From Mycobacterium sp. PO1 (GTDB lineage Bacteria; Actinomycetota; Actinomycetes; Mycobacteriales; Mycobacteriaceae): a stretch of 64,000 nucleotides of DNA. The stretch spans positions 81,672 to 145,671 of the forward strand of contig NZ_BLTG01000007.1 of assembly GCF_017312405.1 (NCBI RefSeq), written 5' to 3'. Positions 27,583-36,036 of the stretch are shown piece by piece (position 1 is the first letter of the stretch; every line of letters starts with the position of its first letter). The position numbers and the translations under genes were made by a program. The notes beneath the pieces are model-generated. The model did no database searches and was not told the DNA's origin. It was given only the letters and a program-made list of their open reading frames with translations.

Positions 27583-28452
27583 GTGCGAGCTAATGCTGTC
27601 GAGCTGACCGCGGAGTCGGCCTGGTTCCTCGCCGAGAAGCTCGGCGCCGGGACGTTTCCGTGGGTGCTGGCCATCACCCCGCCCTACGGCGACGAGGCGC
27701 AGCGGGCGCACTTCGAGCGCGACCGTATCTCGGAGCTCACCCGGCTGGGCGTGATGAACGCCGACGGGTACGTCGATCCTTCAGTCGCGCAATGGATCCG
27801 GTTGGTGTGCCGGCCCGCGCGGTGGCTCGAGCTCCGATTCGTCGCCGGCCGCGGCGAGATGTTGCGCGGCTTCGTGGCCCGCGGCGGGGCGGGCACGGTG
27901 GTCGCGTTGCGCAGCGCAGCACTGGTCACGTTCACGGCGATGGAGATCGACCACCCCGAGGCGCTGGTGCCGGTGCTGACGGTCGGACTGTCCGATCAGC
28001 GGCCCGCGCGTTTCGAGGAGTTCTCGTTGCCTGCGCACACCGGCGCCAAGGCCGACGAGCGGATCCGCAACGGCGCCTCGGTGCACGACATGCTCGACTA
28101 CCTCGGTATACCCGCGTCCGCGCGTCCCGTGGTGGTGGCCGCGTTCGACGGGGACCGCAGCTACGTCGAGATCGTGGCCGGCCAGCACCGCGACGGTCAC
28201 CGCGTCACCACCGACGTCGGCGTCAGCGTCGTCGACACCACGGTCGGCCGGGTGCTGGTCAGCCCGACCAGAGCATTCGACGGCCAGTGGGTGTCCACCT
28301 TCGCCGCCGGCCACCCCGCCGCGGTCGCCGCCGCCGTGGAACGCCTGAACGCCGAATTGCCCGACGGCCCCTGGTTTCCCCGCCGCGGTGGCACCCGAGA
28401 CTTCGACGTCCCCATCCGTGAAAGAGAAGAGCAATGTCAAACCCGGTCGTAG
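27583..28452 (+). CDS. espG3: ESX-3 chaperone EspG3
   Basis: EspG3 is the cytosolic chaperone that binds the tip of the PPE protein in PE5-PPE4 and keeps it soluble. The protein has 289 residues and starts at a GTG ([20 protein letters not shown]). Family marks are the opening VELT, then [19 protein letters not shown], and DIGV-like strands near the end ([20 protein letters not shown]). It is 9 bp after esxH and overlaps eccD3 by 19 bp. Confidence 0.95.
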   Translation: MRANAVELTAESAWFLAEKLGAGTFPWVLAITPPYGDEAQRAHFERDRISELTRLGVMNADGYVDPSVAQWIRLVCRPARWLELRFVAGRGEMLRGFVARGGAGTVVALRSAALVTFTAMEIDHPEALVPVLTVGLSDQRPARFEEFSLPAHTGAKADERIRNGASVHDMLDYLGIPASARPVVVAAFDGDRSYVEIVAGQHRDGHRVTTDVGVSVVDTTVGRVLVSPTRAFDGQWVSTFAAGHPAAVAAAVERLNAELPDGPWFPRRGGTRDFDVPIREREEQCQTRS

Positions 28453-29891
28453 ACGGAACCAACGGCTCGACGCTGTCGACCGCGTCGCCCGAGAGCATGA
28501 GGATGCCGATCGTGCGGATCGCGGTGTTCGGCAGTGGCCGGATCACCGAGGTCGCTCTGCCCGCCGACCTGCCGCTGCGCGAGATCATCCCGGCGGTGCA
28601 GCGCCTCGTGTCGCCGAACGACGACACCACCGACACGGTGGCCCAGCAACTGAGCCTGGCCCCGATCGGCGGCGCCCCGTTCAGCCGCGACGCGACGCTG
28701 AACACGGTCGGTGTGGTCGACGGCGACCTCCTTGCGCTGCAGCCGGTTCCACCCGGCCCGTCCGCACCTCGGCTGGTCGAGGACATCGCCGACGCCGCGA
28801 TGATCTTCTCGGCGGCGCGGGAACGGCCGTGGGGGGTGGACCACATCAGGCGTGCCGCGGCGCTGGCGGTCATCGCGCTGATCGTCGTCGCCACGGGTGT
28901 CTCGATCGTGCACCGGGTCGTCACCGGAACGGCCTACGGTGTGTTCGCCGTCAGCGCGGTCGCGGTGGTCGCGGTGCTCGGCACGTTGTTGAGCAGAACC
29001 GGCTCACCGCGGTTGGCGACCGCCCTGTCCGTGGCCGCGCTGCCCCCGATCGCCGCTGCGTTCGCGCTGGCGGTGCCGGGTGACTTCGGCGCCGCGCAGG
29101 TGTTGCTCGCCGCCGCCGGGGTGGCGGCGTGGTCGGTCATCAGCATCACCGTGGGACAACGCGCCATCGCCGTGTTCACCGCCGCCGCCGCGACGGCGCT
29201 GACGGTGGCCGCGGCGGCCGCGGCGGTATCGCTGTGGACGCTGTCGCCGGTGGCCGTGGGGTGCGGGCTGATCCTGATCGCGCTGGTGATCACCGTGCAG
29301 GCCGCGCAACTGTCCGCGATGTGCGCCCGGCTGCCGGTCCCCGTCATCCCCGCTCCCGGAGACCCCACGCCGTCGGCGCTGCCGCTGCGGGTGCTCGAAG
29401 ACCTGCCCCGCCGCATCCGGGTCGGTGACTCCCACCAGACAGGGTTCATCGCCGCCGGCGTGCTGCTGGCCGTGACGGGTTCGCTGGCGGTGCTGTGGCC
29501 GGCCGTCACCGGAGAGGGCGCGGTGTCACCGTGGGCGTGGTACCTCGTGGTGGCCAGCGCCGGGGCCGCCGCACTGCGGGCCCGGGTATGGGACTCTGCG
29601 CCGTGCAAGGCGTGGCTGCTCGGCCACCCCTACCTGATCACCACCGCGCTGGTGGTGGGGTTCACCGCCGCCGGGGAGTACACCGCGATGTGGTGGTCGC
29701 TGGCGGTCCTGGTGGACCTGGCGGTGGCCTGGGTGGTGGTCGCGCTGAACCCCGGTATCGCCGAACCGGCAACCTATTCGCTGCCGATGCGCCGTCTGCT
29801 CGGTTTCCTCGCGTCCGCTCTCGACGCCTCGGTGATCCCGGTGATGGCCTACCTGGTGGGGCTGTTCACCTGGGCGCTCAACGGGTTCTGA
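28434..29891 (+). CDS. eccD3: ESX-3 channel protein EccD3
   Basis: EccD (485 residues) is the polytopic subunit that lines the membrane complex. Residues about 24-105 are a ubiquitin-like domain ([20 protein letters not shown], then [14 protein letters not shown]). After a cytoplasmic linker with the conserved [20 protein letters not shown], eleven transmembrane helices follow. The start lies inside the espG3 end (19-bp overlap), after AAAGAGAAGAGCA. mycP3 starts 3 bp past its stop. Confidence 0.96.
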   Translation: MSNPVVDGTNGSTLSTASPESMRMPIVRIAVFGSGRITEVALPADLPLREIIPAVQRLVSPNDDTTDTVAQQLSLAPIGGAPFSRDATLNTVGVVDGDLLALQPVPPGPSAPRLVEDIADAAMIFSAARERPWGVDHIRRAAALAVIALIVVATGVSIVHRVVTGTAYGVFAVSAVAVVAVLGTLLSRTGSPRLATALSVAALPPIAAAFALAVPGDFGAAQVLLAAAGVAAWSVISITVGQRAIAVFTAAAATALTVAAAAAAVSLWTLSPVAVGCGLILIALVITVQAAQLSAMCARLPVPVIPAPGDPTPSALPLRVLEDLPRRIRVGDSHQTGFIAAGVLLAVTGSLAVLWPAVTGEGAVSPWAWYLVVASAGAAALRARVWDSAPCKAWLLGHPYLITTALVVGFTAAGEYTAMWWSLAVLVDLAVAWVVVALNPGIAEPATYSLPMRRLLGFLASALDASVIPVMAYLVGLFTWALNGF

Positions 29892-29894
29892 GCG

Positions 29895-31283
29895 ATGAAC
29901 GCCCTCTCAGCACCCACCCGGGTAGGCGTGGTTGCGGCCGCCTTGGCGCTGCTCGCGGTCGGCGGCGTACCCGCCGGGGCGGTTGCGCCGCCGCAGGTCG
30001 ACCCGCAGGCCACCCCGCCGGCGGGTAGCGCGGGCCCGGTCGAACCGATGGCCCAGCGCAGTGACTGCACAGCCACCGGCGTGCTGCCCGGTACCGACCC
30101 CGGTGCGGTCACCGCGAGTCAGGCGTCGTTGGGCCTGCCCGAGGCGTGGCAACACAGCCGCGGTGACGGACAGCTGGTCGCGGTCCTCGACACCGGCGTC
30201 ACCCCCGGGCCGCGGCTGCCCGTCGTCGAGGCGGGTGGTGACTTCGTCGCCGACACCGACGGCCTGACCGACTGCGACGGGCACGGCACCCTCGTCGCGG
30301 GCCTGATCGCGGGCCGGCCCGGTCCCGACGGATTCGCGGGTGTCGCGCCCGGCGCGCGCCTGCTGTCCATCCGGCAGAGCTCGGCGCACTACGCGCCGCG
30401 GAGTCTCGGCGACGATCCCGCGCTCGCGCAGGCGGTGGTGGCGGTCGACACGCTGGCGCGCGCGGTGGTGCGCGCCGCGGACCAGGGGGCACGGGTCATC
30501 ACCATCTCGGTCGCGACGTGTATCCCGGCCGGCGCCGACGTCGATCAGAGCGCGCTGGGTGCCGCGCTGCGCTACGCCGCCGTCGACAAGGACGCGGTGA
30601 TCGTGGCAGCCGCCGGTGACACCTCACGCGGAATGTCCACTGGCGCAGCGTGTGACAGCAATCCGCTCGGCGACGCCGCGCGGCCGGGCGACCCCCGGAA
30701 CTGGGACAGCGTCACGACGCTGTCGGTGCCGTCGTGGTGGCAGCCCTACGTGCTCTCGGTGGGCGCCGTGGGACCGGGCGGACAGGCCACGCCGTTCACG
30801 ATGGCCGGACCCTGGGTTGGGGTCGCGGCACCCGGTGAGGGCATCACCTCGGTCAGCAACGCCGAAGGCGGCGGGCTGGCCAACGGTATGCCGGACAATC
30901 AGAAGGGGCTGGCGCCGATCAGCGGCACGGGCTACGCCGCCGCGTACGCCTCCGGTGTCGCGGCGTTGGTGCGCAGCCGATTTCCCGATCTGAGCGCCCG
31001 GCAGGTCATCGACCGGATCACGGCCACCGCGCACGGGGCCGCCCGCGCCCCGTCCAATCTGGTCGGAGCGGGCAGCATCGATCCTGTCGCAGCGCTGACC
31101 TGGAATGTGCCCGCCGCTGCGGACACCGATCCCGCGGCAGTCCGGGAGATCGCGGCGCCGCTACCACCGCCACCGCCCGACCCCACCCCACGAATCATCG
31201 CCTTCACCGGAGCGGGCGTGCTCGCGCTGCTGGTGATCGTCACCGTCGTGATGAACAGAAAACGGAAGGACACGACGCCATGA
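29895..31283 (+). CDS. mycP3: ESX-3 mycosin MycP3, catalytic Ser and oxyanion Asn replaced
   Basis: Mycosins are subtilisin-like proteins that cap the ESX membrane complex and are needed for secretion. This 462-residue copy has a signal peptide, the N-terminal extension, a peptidase S8 domain and a C-terminal membrane helix (AGVLALLVIVTVVMNRK). Asp99 (AVLDTG) and His130 (DGHGTLVAG) of the triad are kept. The serine motif, GTS in the family, reads SGTGYAAAYASG: codon 346 is GGC, giving Gly. The oxyanion asparagine motif AAAGN reads AAAGD, with GAC at codon 242. Both are single-base differences from active codons in an otherwise intact frame. Proteolysis should be abolished; the structural role may persist, since mycosins with mutated catalytic serine are known to still support secretion. 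Confidence 0.95.
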   Translation: MNALSAPTRVGVVAAALALLAVGGVPAGAVAPPQVDPQATPPAGSAGPVEPMAQRSDCTATGVLPGTDPGAVTASQASLGLPEAWQHSRGDGQLVAVLDTGVTPGPRLPVVEAGGDFVADTDGLTDCDGHGTLVAGLIAGRPGPDGFAGVAPGARLLSIRQSSAHYAPRSLGDDPALAQAVVAVDTLARAVVRAADQGARVITISVATCIPAGADVDQSALGAALRYAAVDKDAVIVAAAGDTSRGMSTGAACDSNPLGDAARPGDPRNWDSVTTLSVPSWWQPYVLSVGAVGPGGQATPFTMAGPWVGVAAPGEGITSVSNAEGGGLANGMPDNQKGLAPISGTGYAAAYASGVAALVRSRFPDLSARQVIDRITATAHGAARAPSNLVGAGSIDPVAALTWNVPAAADTDPAAVREIAAPLPPPPPDPTPRIIAFTGAGVLALLVIVTVVMNRKRKDTTP

Positions 31284-32203
31284 TCGTCCGGCTCAGTCTT
31301 GCGCTGCTGGTGGGGATCCCCGCCGCGATGGCCTACCCGTGGGATTCGGTCGGTGACCGCTGGCTCCTCGGGATCGCGGTCGGAGTCGTCATCATCGTGT
31401 TCGCCTGGTGGCGAGGGAATTTCGCGACGACGCTGATCGCGCGCCGCGTCGCGATGTGGCGCCGCCGCGGTGGACGCGCCGAGGGCACCCATCATTCCTC
31501 GGAGTACACCACGGTGACCCTCGAGGTCGCCGAGCGCGAGCACCAGCATCTGCCGATCGACCTGATCGCCGGCTACCTCGATCGGTACGGCCTGCGCTTC
31601 GACAAGGTCCGCGTCACCGCGCGCGACCGCGACGGCGTGCGCATCACCTGGGTGGGGCTGACCCTCGGCGCCGCAGACAACGTCGCCGCGTTGTCGGCGC
31701 GCTCATCGCGAATCCCGCTGCAGGACACGGCCGAGGTCGCCGCGCGCAGACTCGCCGACCATCTACGGGAGTCGGGATTCGAGGTCAGCACCGCCGACAC
31801 CGTCCAACCCGTCACCGCCGCACAGGCGAAAGAGACGTGGCGCGCCATCGCCGACGAGCGGGGACATTTAGCGGCCTATCGGATCACCGTCGACGAGGCG
31901 CTGACCGACACGCTGCAGGCCGTCTGGTCGCTCGGGGCGGCCGAGACGTGGACGGTCCTGGAGTTCAGCGGCAGCAGAGCCGATCCCGCGCTCGTGGCGG
32001 CGTGCGTCCTGCGCACCACCGATCAGCCGGCCGCACAAGCGCCGATGAGCGGACTGACCGCGGAGAACGGGCTGCACGGCGTCGTGATCGCAGCGTTGTC
32101 GCCGGCCTCCGATCGCAGTCTGCCCGGCCGCCCGGTCAGGGTCTCGGCGCACACCCTCTCGACGCTGGGCTGGCCGGCGGGCGCCCAGCTCAGTCGAACA
32201 TGA
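31280..32203 (+). CDS. eccE3: ESX-3 membrane protein EccE3
   Basis: EccE (307 residues; 331 in M. tuberculosis) is the peripheral subunit of the ESX membrane complex. Two N-terminal transmembrane helices (LSLALLVGIPAAMAY; WLLGIAVGVVIIVFAWW) are followed by a cytosolic domain with the family opening LPIDLIAGYLDRYGLRFDKV. The ATG overlaps the mycP3 stop by 4 bp. It is the last ESX-3 gene; its end overlaps the convergent hydrolase remnant by 14 bp. Confidence 0.95.
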   Translation: MIVRLSLALLVGIPAAMAYPWDSVGDRWLLGIAVGVVIIVFAWWRGNFATTLIARRVAMWRRRGGRAEGTHHSSEYTTVTLEVAEREHQHLPIDLIAGYLDRYGLRFDKVRVTARDRDGVRITWVGLTLGAADNVAALSARSSRIPLQDTAEVAARRLADHLRESGFEVSTADTVQPVTAAQAKETWRAIADERGHLAAYRITVDEALTDTLQAVWSLGAAETWTVLEFSGSRADPALVAACVLRTTDQPAAQAPMSGLTAENGLHGVVIAALSPASDRSLPGRPVRVSAHTLSTLGWPAGAQLSRT

Positions 32204-32484
32204 ACTCGGCGAGGAATCGCGTCATCCGGCGCAGGTAGTCCGGCTGGCTCACATGCAGCACGTGGTTGCCGGGGAACCAGTGGAACGCGCAGTGATCCCA
32301 GTGTTTCCAGAGCATCTCGGCCTGCTCGGGCGGTGCGAGCCGGTCACCCAGACCGGCGATGATCAGCCGCCGGTCCTTGGCGGGTATCGGGCGGTAGTTC
32401 AGCGGTGAGGAGTACATCGTCGCCGCGTCGACCAGCGCTGAGTCGGTGCCGGCGAGCCGGTCGCGCAACGCGACCACCTTGTCA
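32190..32484 (-). pseudogene. 3' remnant of an alpha/beta-hydrolase gene (Rv0293c position)
   Basis: Only about the last 97 codons are present: VDKVVALRDRLAGTDSALVD, then PIPAKDRRLIIAGLGDRLAP, and the C-terminal catalytic His region FPGNHVLHVSQPDYL. This is the acid/His end of an alpha/beta-hydrolase; the nucleophile half is missing. Upstream of about 32484 the frame runs into AraC sequence in the opposite orientation. In M. tuberculosis the gene after eccE3 is Rv0293c, of about 400 residues, also on the minus strand. A short translated product is possible but could not be catalytic. Confidence 0.8.
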
Positions 32485-32962
32485 ACAGGTCGTGCTGGAC
32501 CGGTTGCTGGACTGGATGATGGTATGCACGCTGCGCGAATGGTTCGACCGGCCCGGTGGTCACCCGCCGGCGTGGTGGGCCGCCCAGCGCGATTCTGTCG
32601 TCGGCCGCGCACTGCAGTTGCTGCACGCCGAGCCGGCGGCCCCGTGGACCGTCGCCACGCTGGCCGACCGCGTCGGGGTGTCGCGCGCGACGCTGGCCAA
32701 GCGGTTCACGACGCTGGTCGGTGAGCCGCCGCTGACCTATCTGACCCGCTGGCGGATGACGTTGGCGGCTGATCTGCTCGTCGAGCAGCCCAGTTCGACC
32801 GTCGCCGACGTCGCCGCAGCGGTCGGATACTCCGACCCGTTCGGGTTCAGCGCCGCGTTCAAACGGGTTCGCCGGGTCAACCCGAGCGAGTTCCGCCGGT
32901 CGTCGGCGGCGTCGGACGATCGTGGCCGGGACGCGGCGGCGTCGGACGGTCGCCGAGGGTGA
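32482..32962 (+). pseudogene. 3' remnant of an AraC-family regulator gene
   Basis: The coding similarity begins abruptly near 32482 with QQVVLDRLLDWMMVCTLREW, the end of the cupin-type sensor domain, and continues through both AraC helix-turn-helix motifs: VATLADRVGVSRATLAKRFT, then VADVAAAVGYSDPFGFSAAF. The sensor domain is missing. The last codons (SDDRGRDAAASDGRRG) and the stop lie inside the 88-bp repeat, so the natural C-terminus is also altered. The frame upstream to 32405 reads antisense to the hydrolase remnant. Confidence 0.8.
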
Positions 32963-33009
32963 ACCCTCTGCGAAAAATCGGCTCGGGATTCGCAGAGGAT
33001 TCACGTTCG
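32922..33009. repeat. 88-bp repeat with palindrome, copy 1
   Basis: Copy 1 of a direct repeat; copy 2 is at 33059-33146 after 49 bp. The two differ at roughly nine positions. Inside lies a stem with 16-bp arms GTGAACCCTCTGCGAA / TTCGCAGAGGATTCAC (one mismatch) and a 14-nt loop. The AraC remnant stop codon is within the left arm. It looks like a REP- or MITE-type palindromic element. Confidence 0.85.
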
Positions 33010-33058
33010 TTGACGGATCGCTGCGGGTGACGGTGGGCGACCGGGCCGTTCGTCGACG

Positions 33059-33146
33059 GTGGCCGGGACTCGGTGGCGGCGGACCGTCGCCGAGGGTGAA
33101 CCTTCTGCGAAAAATCGGCCTGGGATTCGCAGAGGATTCACGTTCG
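33059..33146. repeat. 88-bp repeat with palindrome, copy 2
   Basis: Copy 2 of the repeat at 32922. The palindrome arms are GTGAACCTTCTGCGAA / TTCGCAGAGGATTCAC (two mismatches). No gene lies between 32963 and 33291; this stretch holds the two copies and then GC-rich degenerate sequence (33147-33291) with short direct repeats such as CGCCGGCAACGGTGGC twice. I see no coding content in it. Confidence 0.85.
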
Positions 33147-33291
33147 GCGGATGGTGACCGGGGGAGTATGGAGCGCGACGCTGCGCGACGGCGGTGGCCG
33201 GGCAACGGCGCGCCGGCAACGGTGGCTGCGCGCGCCGGCAACGGTGGCCGGGCGACGGCGCGACGGTGCGCGCGACGGCGACGGCCGGCCG

Positions 33292-33774
33292 CTAGGGGTG
33301 GTAGGCGACCCCCACGGCGCGGAACACGAATTCCGGTGGTGCGTCGAACGCCAGCGAGGTGCGGGGCAGTCGATCGATGACGTCGCTGGGGATGTCGGTC
33401 TTGTAGTGCATCGACAGCTCGCCGGACCAATGTTCGTCGATCTCGGCGACGTCCACGTCGAGCGTCAGGCCGGAGGTCGACAGCTCGGCCTTGACCGCGC
33501 CGGCCTGCGGCTCGTCCCAGCGCAGGTCGATGGTGCGGCCGGCCAGCTTCGGCACCGACGACAGCGTGCCCAGTACCCGTTCCTCGGTGAGCACGAGAGC
33601 GCCGGCGTAGCTGGCGATGCTGCCCGACGAGCGAAGGCCGGGCACCGCACCGTGAAAGCGGCGCGTGACCGGGACATATTCGTCGAAGAACAGGATCCCT
33701 TCGGGTTCGAGTTCGGCCCGTAACGCGCCGGGAAGCCTGCCGATGCGGAGCAGCCTGCGGAGGATGACGGCCAT
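33292..33774 (-). CDS. Conserved protein of unknown function (Rv0307c-like)
   Basis: This 160-residue protein has the length and place of Rv0307c. It starts MAVILRRLLRIGRLPGALRA and continues EGILFFDEYVPVTRRFHGAV, then SYAGALVLTEERVLGTLSSV. It is rich in beta-strand pattern, with alternating hydrophobic residues and a closing AFDAPPEFVFRAVGVAYHP. There is no signal peptide, membrane helix or catalytic motif, so it is probably a cytosolic beta-sandwich or barrel protein. It is divergent from the PAP2 gene, 43 bp away. Function is unknown. Confidence 0.8.
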   Translation of the reverse strand: MAVILRRLLRIGRLPGALRAELEPEGILFFDEYVPVTRRFHGAVPGLRSSGSIASYAGALVLTEERVLGTLSSVPKLAGRTIDLRWDEPQAGAVKAELSTSGLTLDVDVAEIDEHWSGELSMHYKTDIPSDVIDRLPRTSLAFDAPPEFVFRAVGVAYHP

Positions 33775-33817
33775 GGGTGCACGGTAGCTCAGCCGGCTGA
33801 GTGGTAGTGATGGTCAG

Positions 33818-34492
33818 ATGACGGTGAACCGGCGTCTGCTGGGCGCGACCGCACTGGCGGCCGTCGGCGTCCATCTGCTGATGTGGGTCGGGTTCACCTG
33901 GCAGTGGGGCTGGTTGGCCGACGTGGATGCCTGGGCGCTGCAGCCCACCGCGCGCTTCGGGCAGGCGCATCCGGGCTGGGTGACGGGCTGGGACGTGTTC
34001 TGCACCGCCCTGGGTCCGTTCGCGTTCCGGTTCGCCACGTTGGTCGTGATCGTCGTCGCGTTCGTGCGGCGCCGGGTCAGGGTCGCGGTGTTTCTGATCG
34101 TCGCTGTGGAGTTGAGCGGGGTGGTCACCGAGATCGCCAAAGCGCTGGCCGAGCGCCCGCGGCCGGACACCGCGTTCGTCGATGCGTACGGGTTGTCGTT
34201 CCCCTCCGGCCACGCGTTGGGGGTGACGGCCGCGGTGCTCGCGCTGTACGTGGTGGCGAGTCCTCTGCTGGGACCGCGGTGGCGGCCCTGGACCCTCGGC
34301 GCCGGGGTGGTGCTCATCGTCGTCATGGGCATCGGCCGGGTGGTGCTCAACGTGCACCACCCCTCAGACGTCCTGGCGGGCTGGGCGCTGGGCTATGCGT
34401 ACTTCGCGGCGTGCCTGCTGGCGGTGCCGCCGTACCGTCCGCGCGTCACGGAAGTGGACGAAACACCGGCAGTGTCCGGTACTGCGCCGTGA
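33818..34492 (+). CDS. PAP2-family membrane phosphatase (Rv0308-like)
   Basis: This 224-residue membrane protein of the type 2 phosphatidic acid phosphatase family cleaves lipid phosphates. The three motifs are KALAERPRP (K-x6-RP), SFPSGHALG (PSGH) and GRVVLNVHHPSDVLAGW (R-x5-H-x3-D). Six hydrophobic helices surround them. The ATG is at 33818; the 3' end overlaps the convergent PAP2-kinase fusion gene by 47 bp. Substrates may be phosphatidate, undecaprenyl pyrophosphate or a phosphatidylglycerol phosphate. Confidence 0.9.
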   Translation: MTVNRRLLGATALAAVGVHLLMWVGFTWQWGWLADVDAWALQPTARFGQAHPGWVTGWDVFCTALGPFAFRFATLVVIVVAFVRRRVRVAVFLIVAVELSGVVTEIAKALAERPRPDTAFVDAYGLSFPSGHALGVTAAVLALYVVASPLLGPRWRPWTLGAGVVLIVVMGIGRVVLNVHHPSDVLAGWALGYAYFAACLLAVPPYRPRVTEVDETPAVSGTAP

Positions 34493-35939
34493 AGCTCGCT
34501 TCGGTGACCTCGGTGCCGACCTCCCCGTCGAGCGCCAGCACGGTGGGTCCGTCCACCGAGCGGAACGCGAACTGCGGCACCCGCAGTTCGTGATAGAGCG
34601 GGCTGCGTTCCAGCCGGCCCAGTGCCAGCCCTGCCAGGATGCGCAGCCGGGACAGCGGGCGCCCGGTTTCCAGGATCCGCACGTCGATGAGCCCGTCGTC
34701 CATGCGGGTCCGCCGCGACGGCGCGAAACCTGATGGCAGGTACGTGGAGTTGCCCAGGAAGAACAGCGACGTCCGCAGCGTCTTGTTGTCGTAGGAGATG
34801 CGCACGGACTCGTCGCGGCGCAGCGTGTGGAACATCGCGTAGAGACCGGCCAGCGGCTTGCCGATCTTGTGTTCGAGCTTCTCCCGGGTCTGCACGAACC
34901 GTGGGTAGGCGCCGATGCTCGCGGTGTTGATCACCATCTGCTGCTCGTTGAGACACACCAGGTCGACGTAGGAGGCCTGGCCTTCGCGGATCGCGGCGAT
35001 GGTCTTCGCGATGGTGTCACAACCGATGTCCTTGGCGAAATGGTTGAACGTGCCGGCCGGGAACACCGCCAACGGCACGCCCTCGCTGATCGCCACCTTC
35101 GCGGCGGCGGCCACCGTGCCGTCGCCGCCGGCCACCGCCAGCACCGCGCATCGGCGCCCGGCCTCGCGCAGTGCGTCGGCGAAATCGTCGTCCGCGCCCA
35201 ACTCCACGATCTCGGTGCCGGGCAGCGCGTCACGCACTTCGTCGATCACCCGCGCGCCCGTCCCGCTGCCTGAGGCCGGGTTGACGACCAGCGTGACGCC
35301 GGCGCCGTCCGGCCGGGCCCGGGTCTCGAACCGCAGCGGATCGGCGGCGGGCACGCTGGTCGGGACAACGGGCGGCACGATCCGGGCGCCGAGAACCGCG
35401 ATGCCCGCGCCGATGCCGAAGCCGGCGAGCACGTCACCCGGGTAGTGCGCGCCCACCGCGACCCGGGACATGCCGACGAGTCCGGCGAGCATCGCCAATC
35501 CCAGGCCGACCGGCGGAGTCTCCAGACCGACGCCGACGGCGAATGCGGCGGCGCTGGCCGAATGGCCCGACGGCAGCGAGTACGACGTCGGCAGTTTGCG
35601 GATCTGCCTGGTCAGCGGGACCAGGATCGGGCTGGGCCGCTCACGACGCCACACCCGCTTGGCGACTTGGTTGGTGACGAGGCTGGTCACCCCCAGCGTG
35701 GCCAGCCCCCGTACGGCGCCGCGCTTCAGCGACGGGCTGCCGAATGCACCCAGGCCCGCGGCGATGGCGAACCACAACTTCGAGTGGTCGGCGGCCCTGG
35801 TCAGCCGGGGCATCACCGAGTCGATCAGCGGACTGGGTGACTCGGCGACCGCCTCGAACACCTCGCGGTCCAAGCTGCCCAGCCCGCGGGTGATCTGACG
35901 GATTCCGCGCCCACGTCGGCGCATCGGAAGAAAGTCCAC
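34446..35939 (-). CDS. PAP2 phosphatase - diacylglycerol kinase fusion protein
   Basis: This protein of about 497 residues joins two opposing lipid activities. The N-terminal half (to about 215) is a PAP2 phosphatase with KRVWRRERP, YSLPSGHSASAAA and SRVAVGAHYPGDVLAG. The C-terminal half is a diacylglycerol kinase-like catalytic domain with VVNPASGSGTGARV, LAVAGGDGTVAAAAK (the GGDGT nucleotide loop) and FPAGTFNHFAKDIG. The start may be the GTG at 35939 (GAGCGGT upstream) or the ATG at 35924. A head-on arrangement of phosphatase and kinase suggests salvage or remodelling of lipid phosphates. It is divergent from the transpeptidase-like gene. Confidence 0.88.
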   Translation of the reverse strand: MDFLPMRRRGRGIRQITRGLGSLDREVFEAVAESPSPLIDSVMPRLTRAADHSKLWFAIAAGLGAFGSPSLKRGAVRGLATLGVTSLVTNQVAKRVWRRERPSPILVPLTRQIRKLPTSYSLPSGHSASAAAFAVGVGLETPPVGLGLAMLAGLVGMSRVAVGAHYPGDVLAGFGIGAGIAVLGARIVPPVVPTSVPAADPLRFETRARPDGAGVTLVVNPASGSGTGARVIDEVRDALPGTEIVELGADDDFADALREAGRRCAVLAVAGGDGTVAAAAKVAISEGVPLAVFPAGTFNHFAKDIGCDTIAKTIAAIREGQASYVDLVCLNEQQMVINTASIGAYPRFVQTREKLEHKIGKPLAGLYAMFHTLRRDESVRISYDNKTLRTSLFFLGNSTYLPSGFAPSRRTRMDDGLIDVRILETGRPLSRLRILAGLALGRLERSPLYHELRVPQFAFRSVDGPTVLALDGEVGTEVTEASFTAQYRTLPVFRPLP

Positions 35940-36036
35940 ACCGCTCAAGTTATCCGGCGGCCCCGTGAGGTAAACGCGACCGGATCGTGTCCGTCCCTTG
36001 ACACGGCGGGCGGGCGCAGGCGGCGATGATGAAGTG

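Noticed and set aside
32399..34360. 653-residue open frame on the minus strand
   Set aside because: Crosses the remnants, the repeats and the PAP2 gene antisense; composition is Arg/Pro noise of GC-rich DNA.
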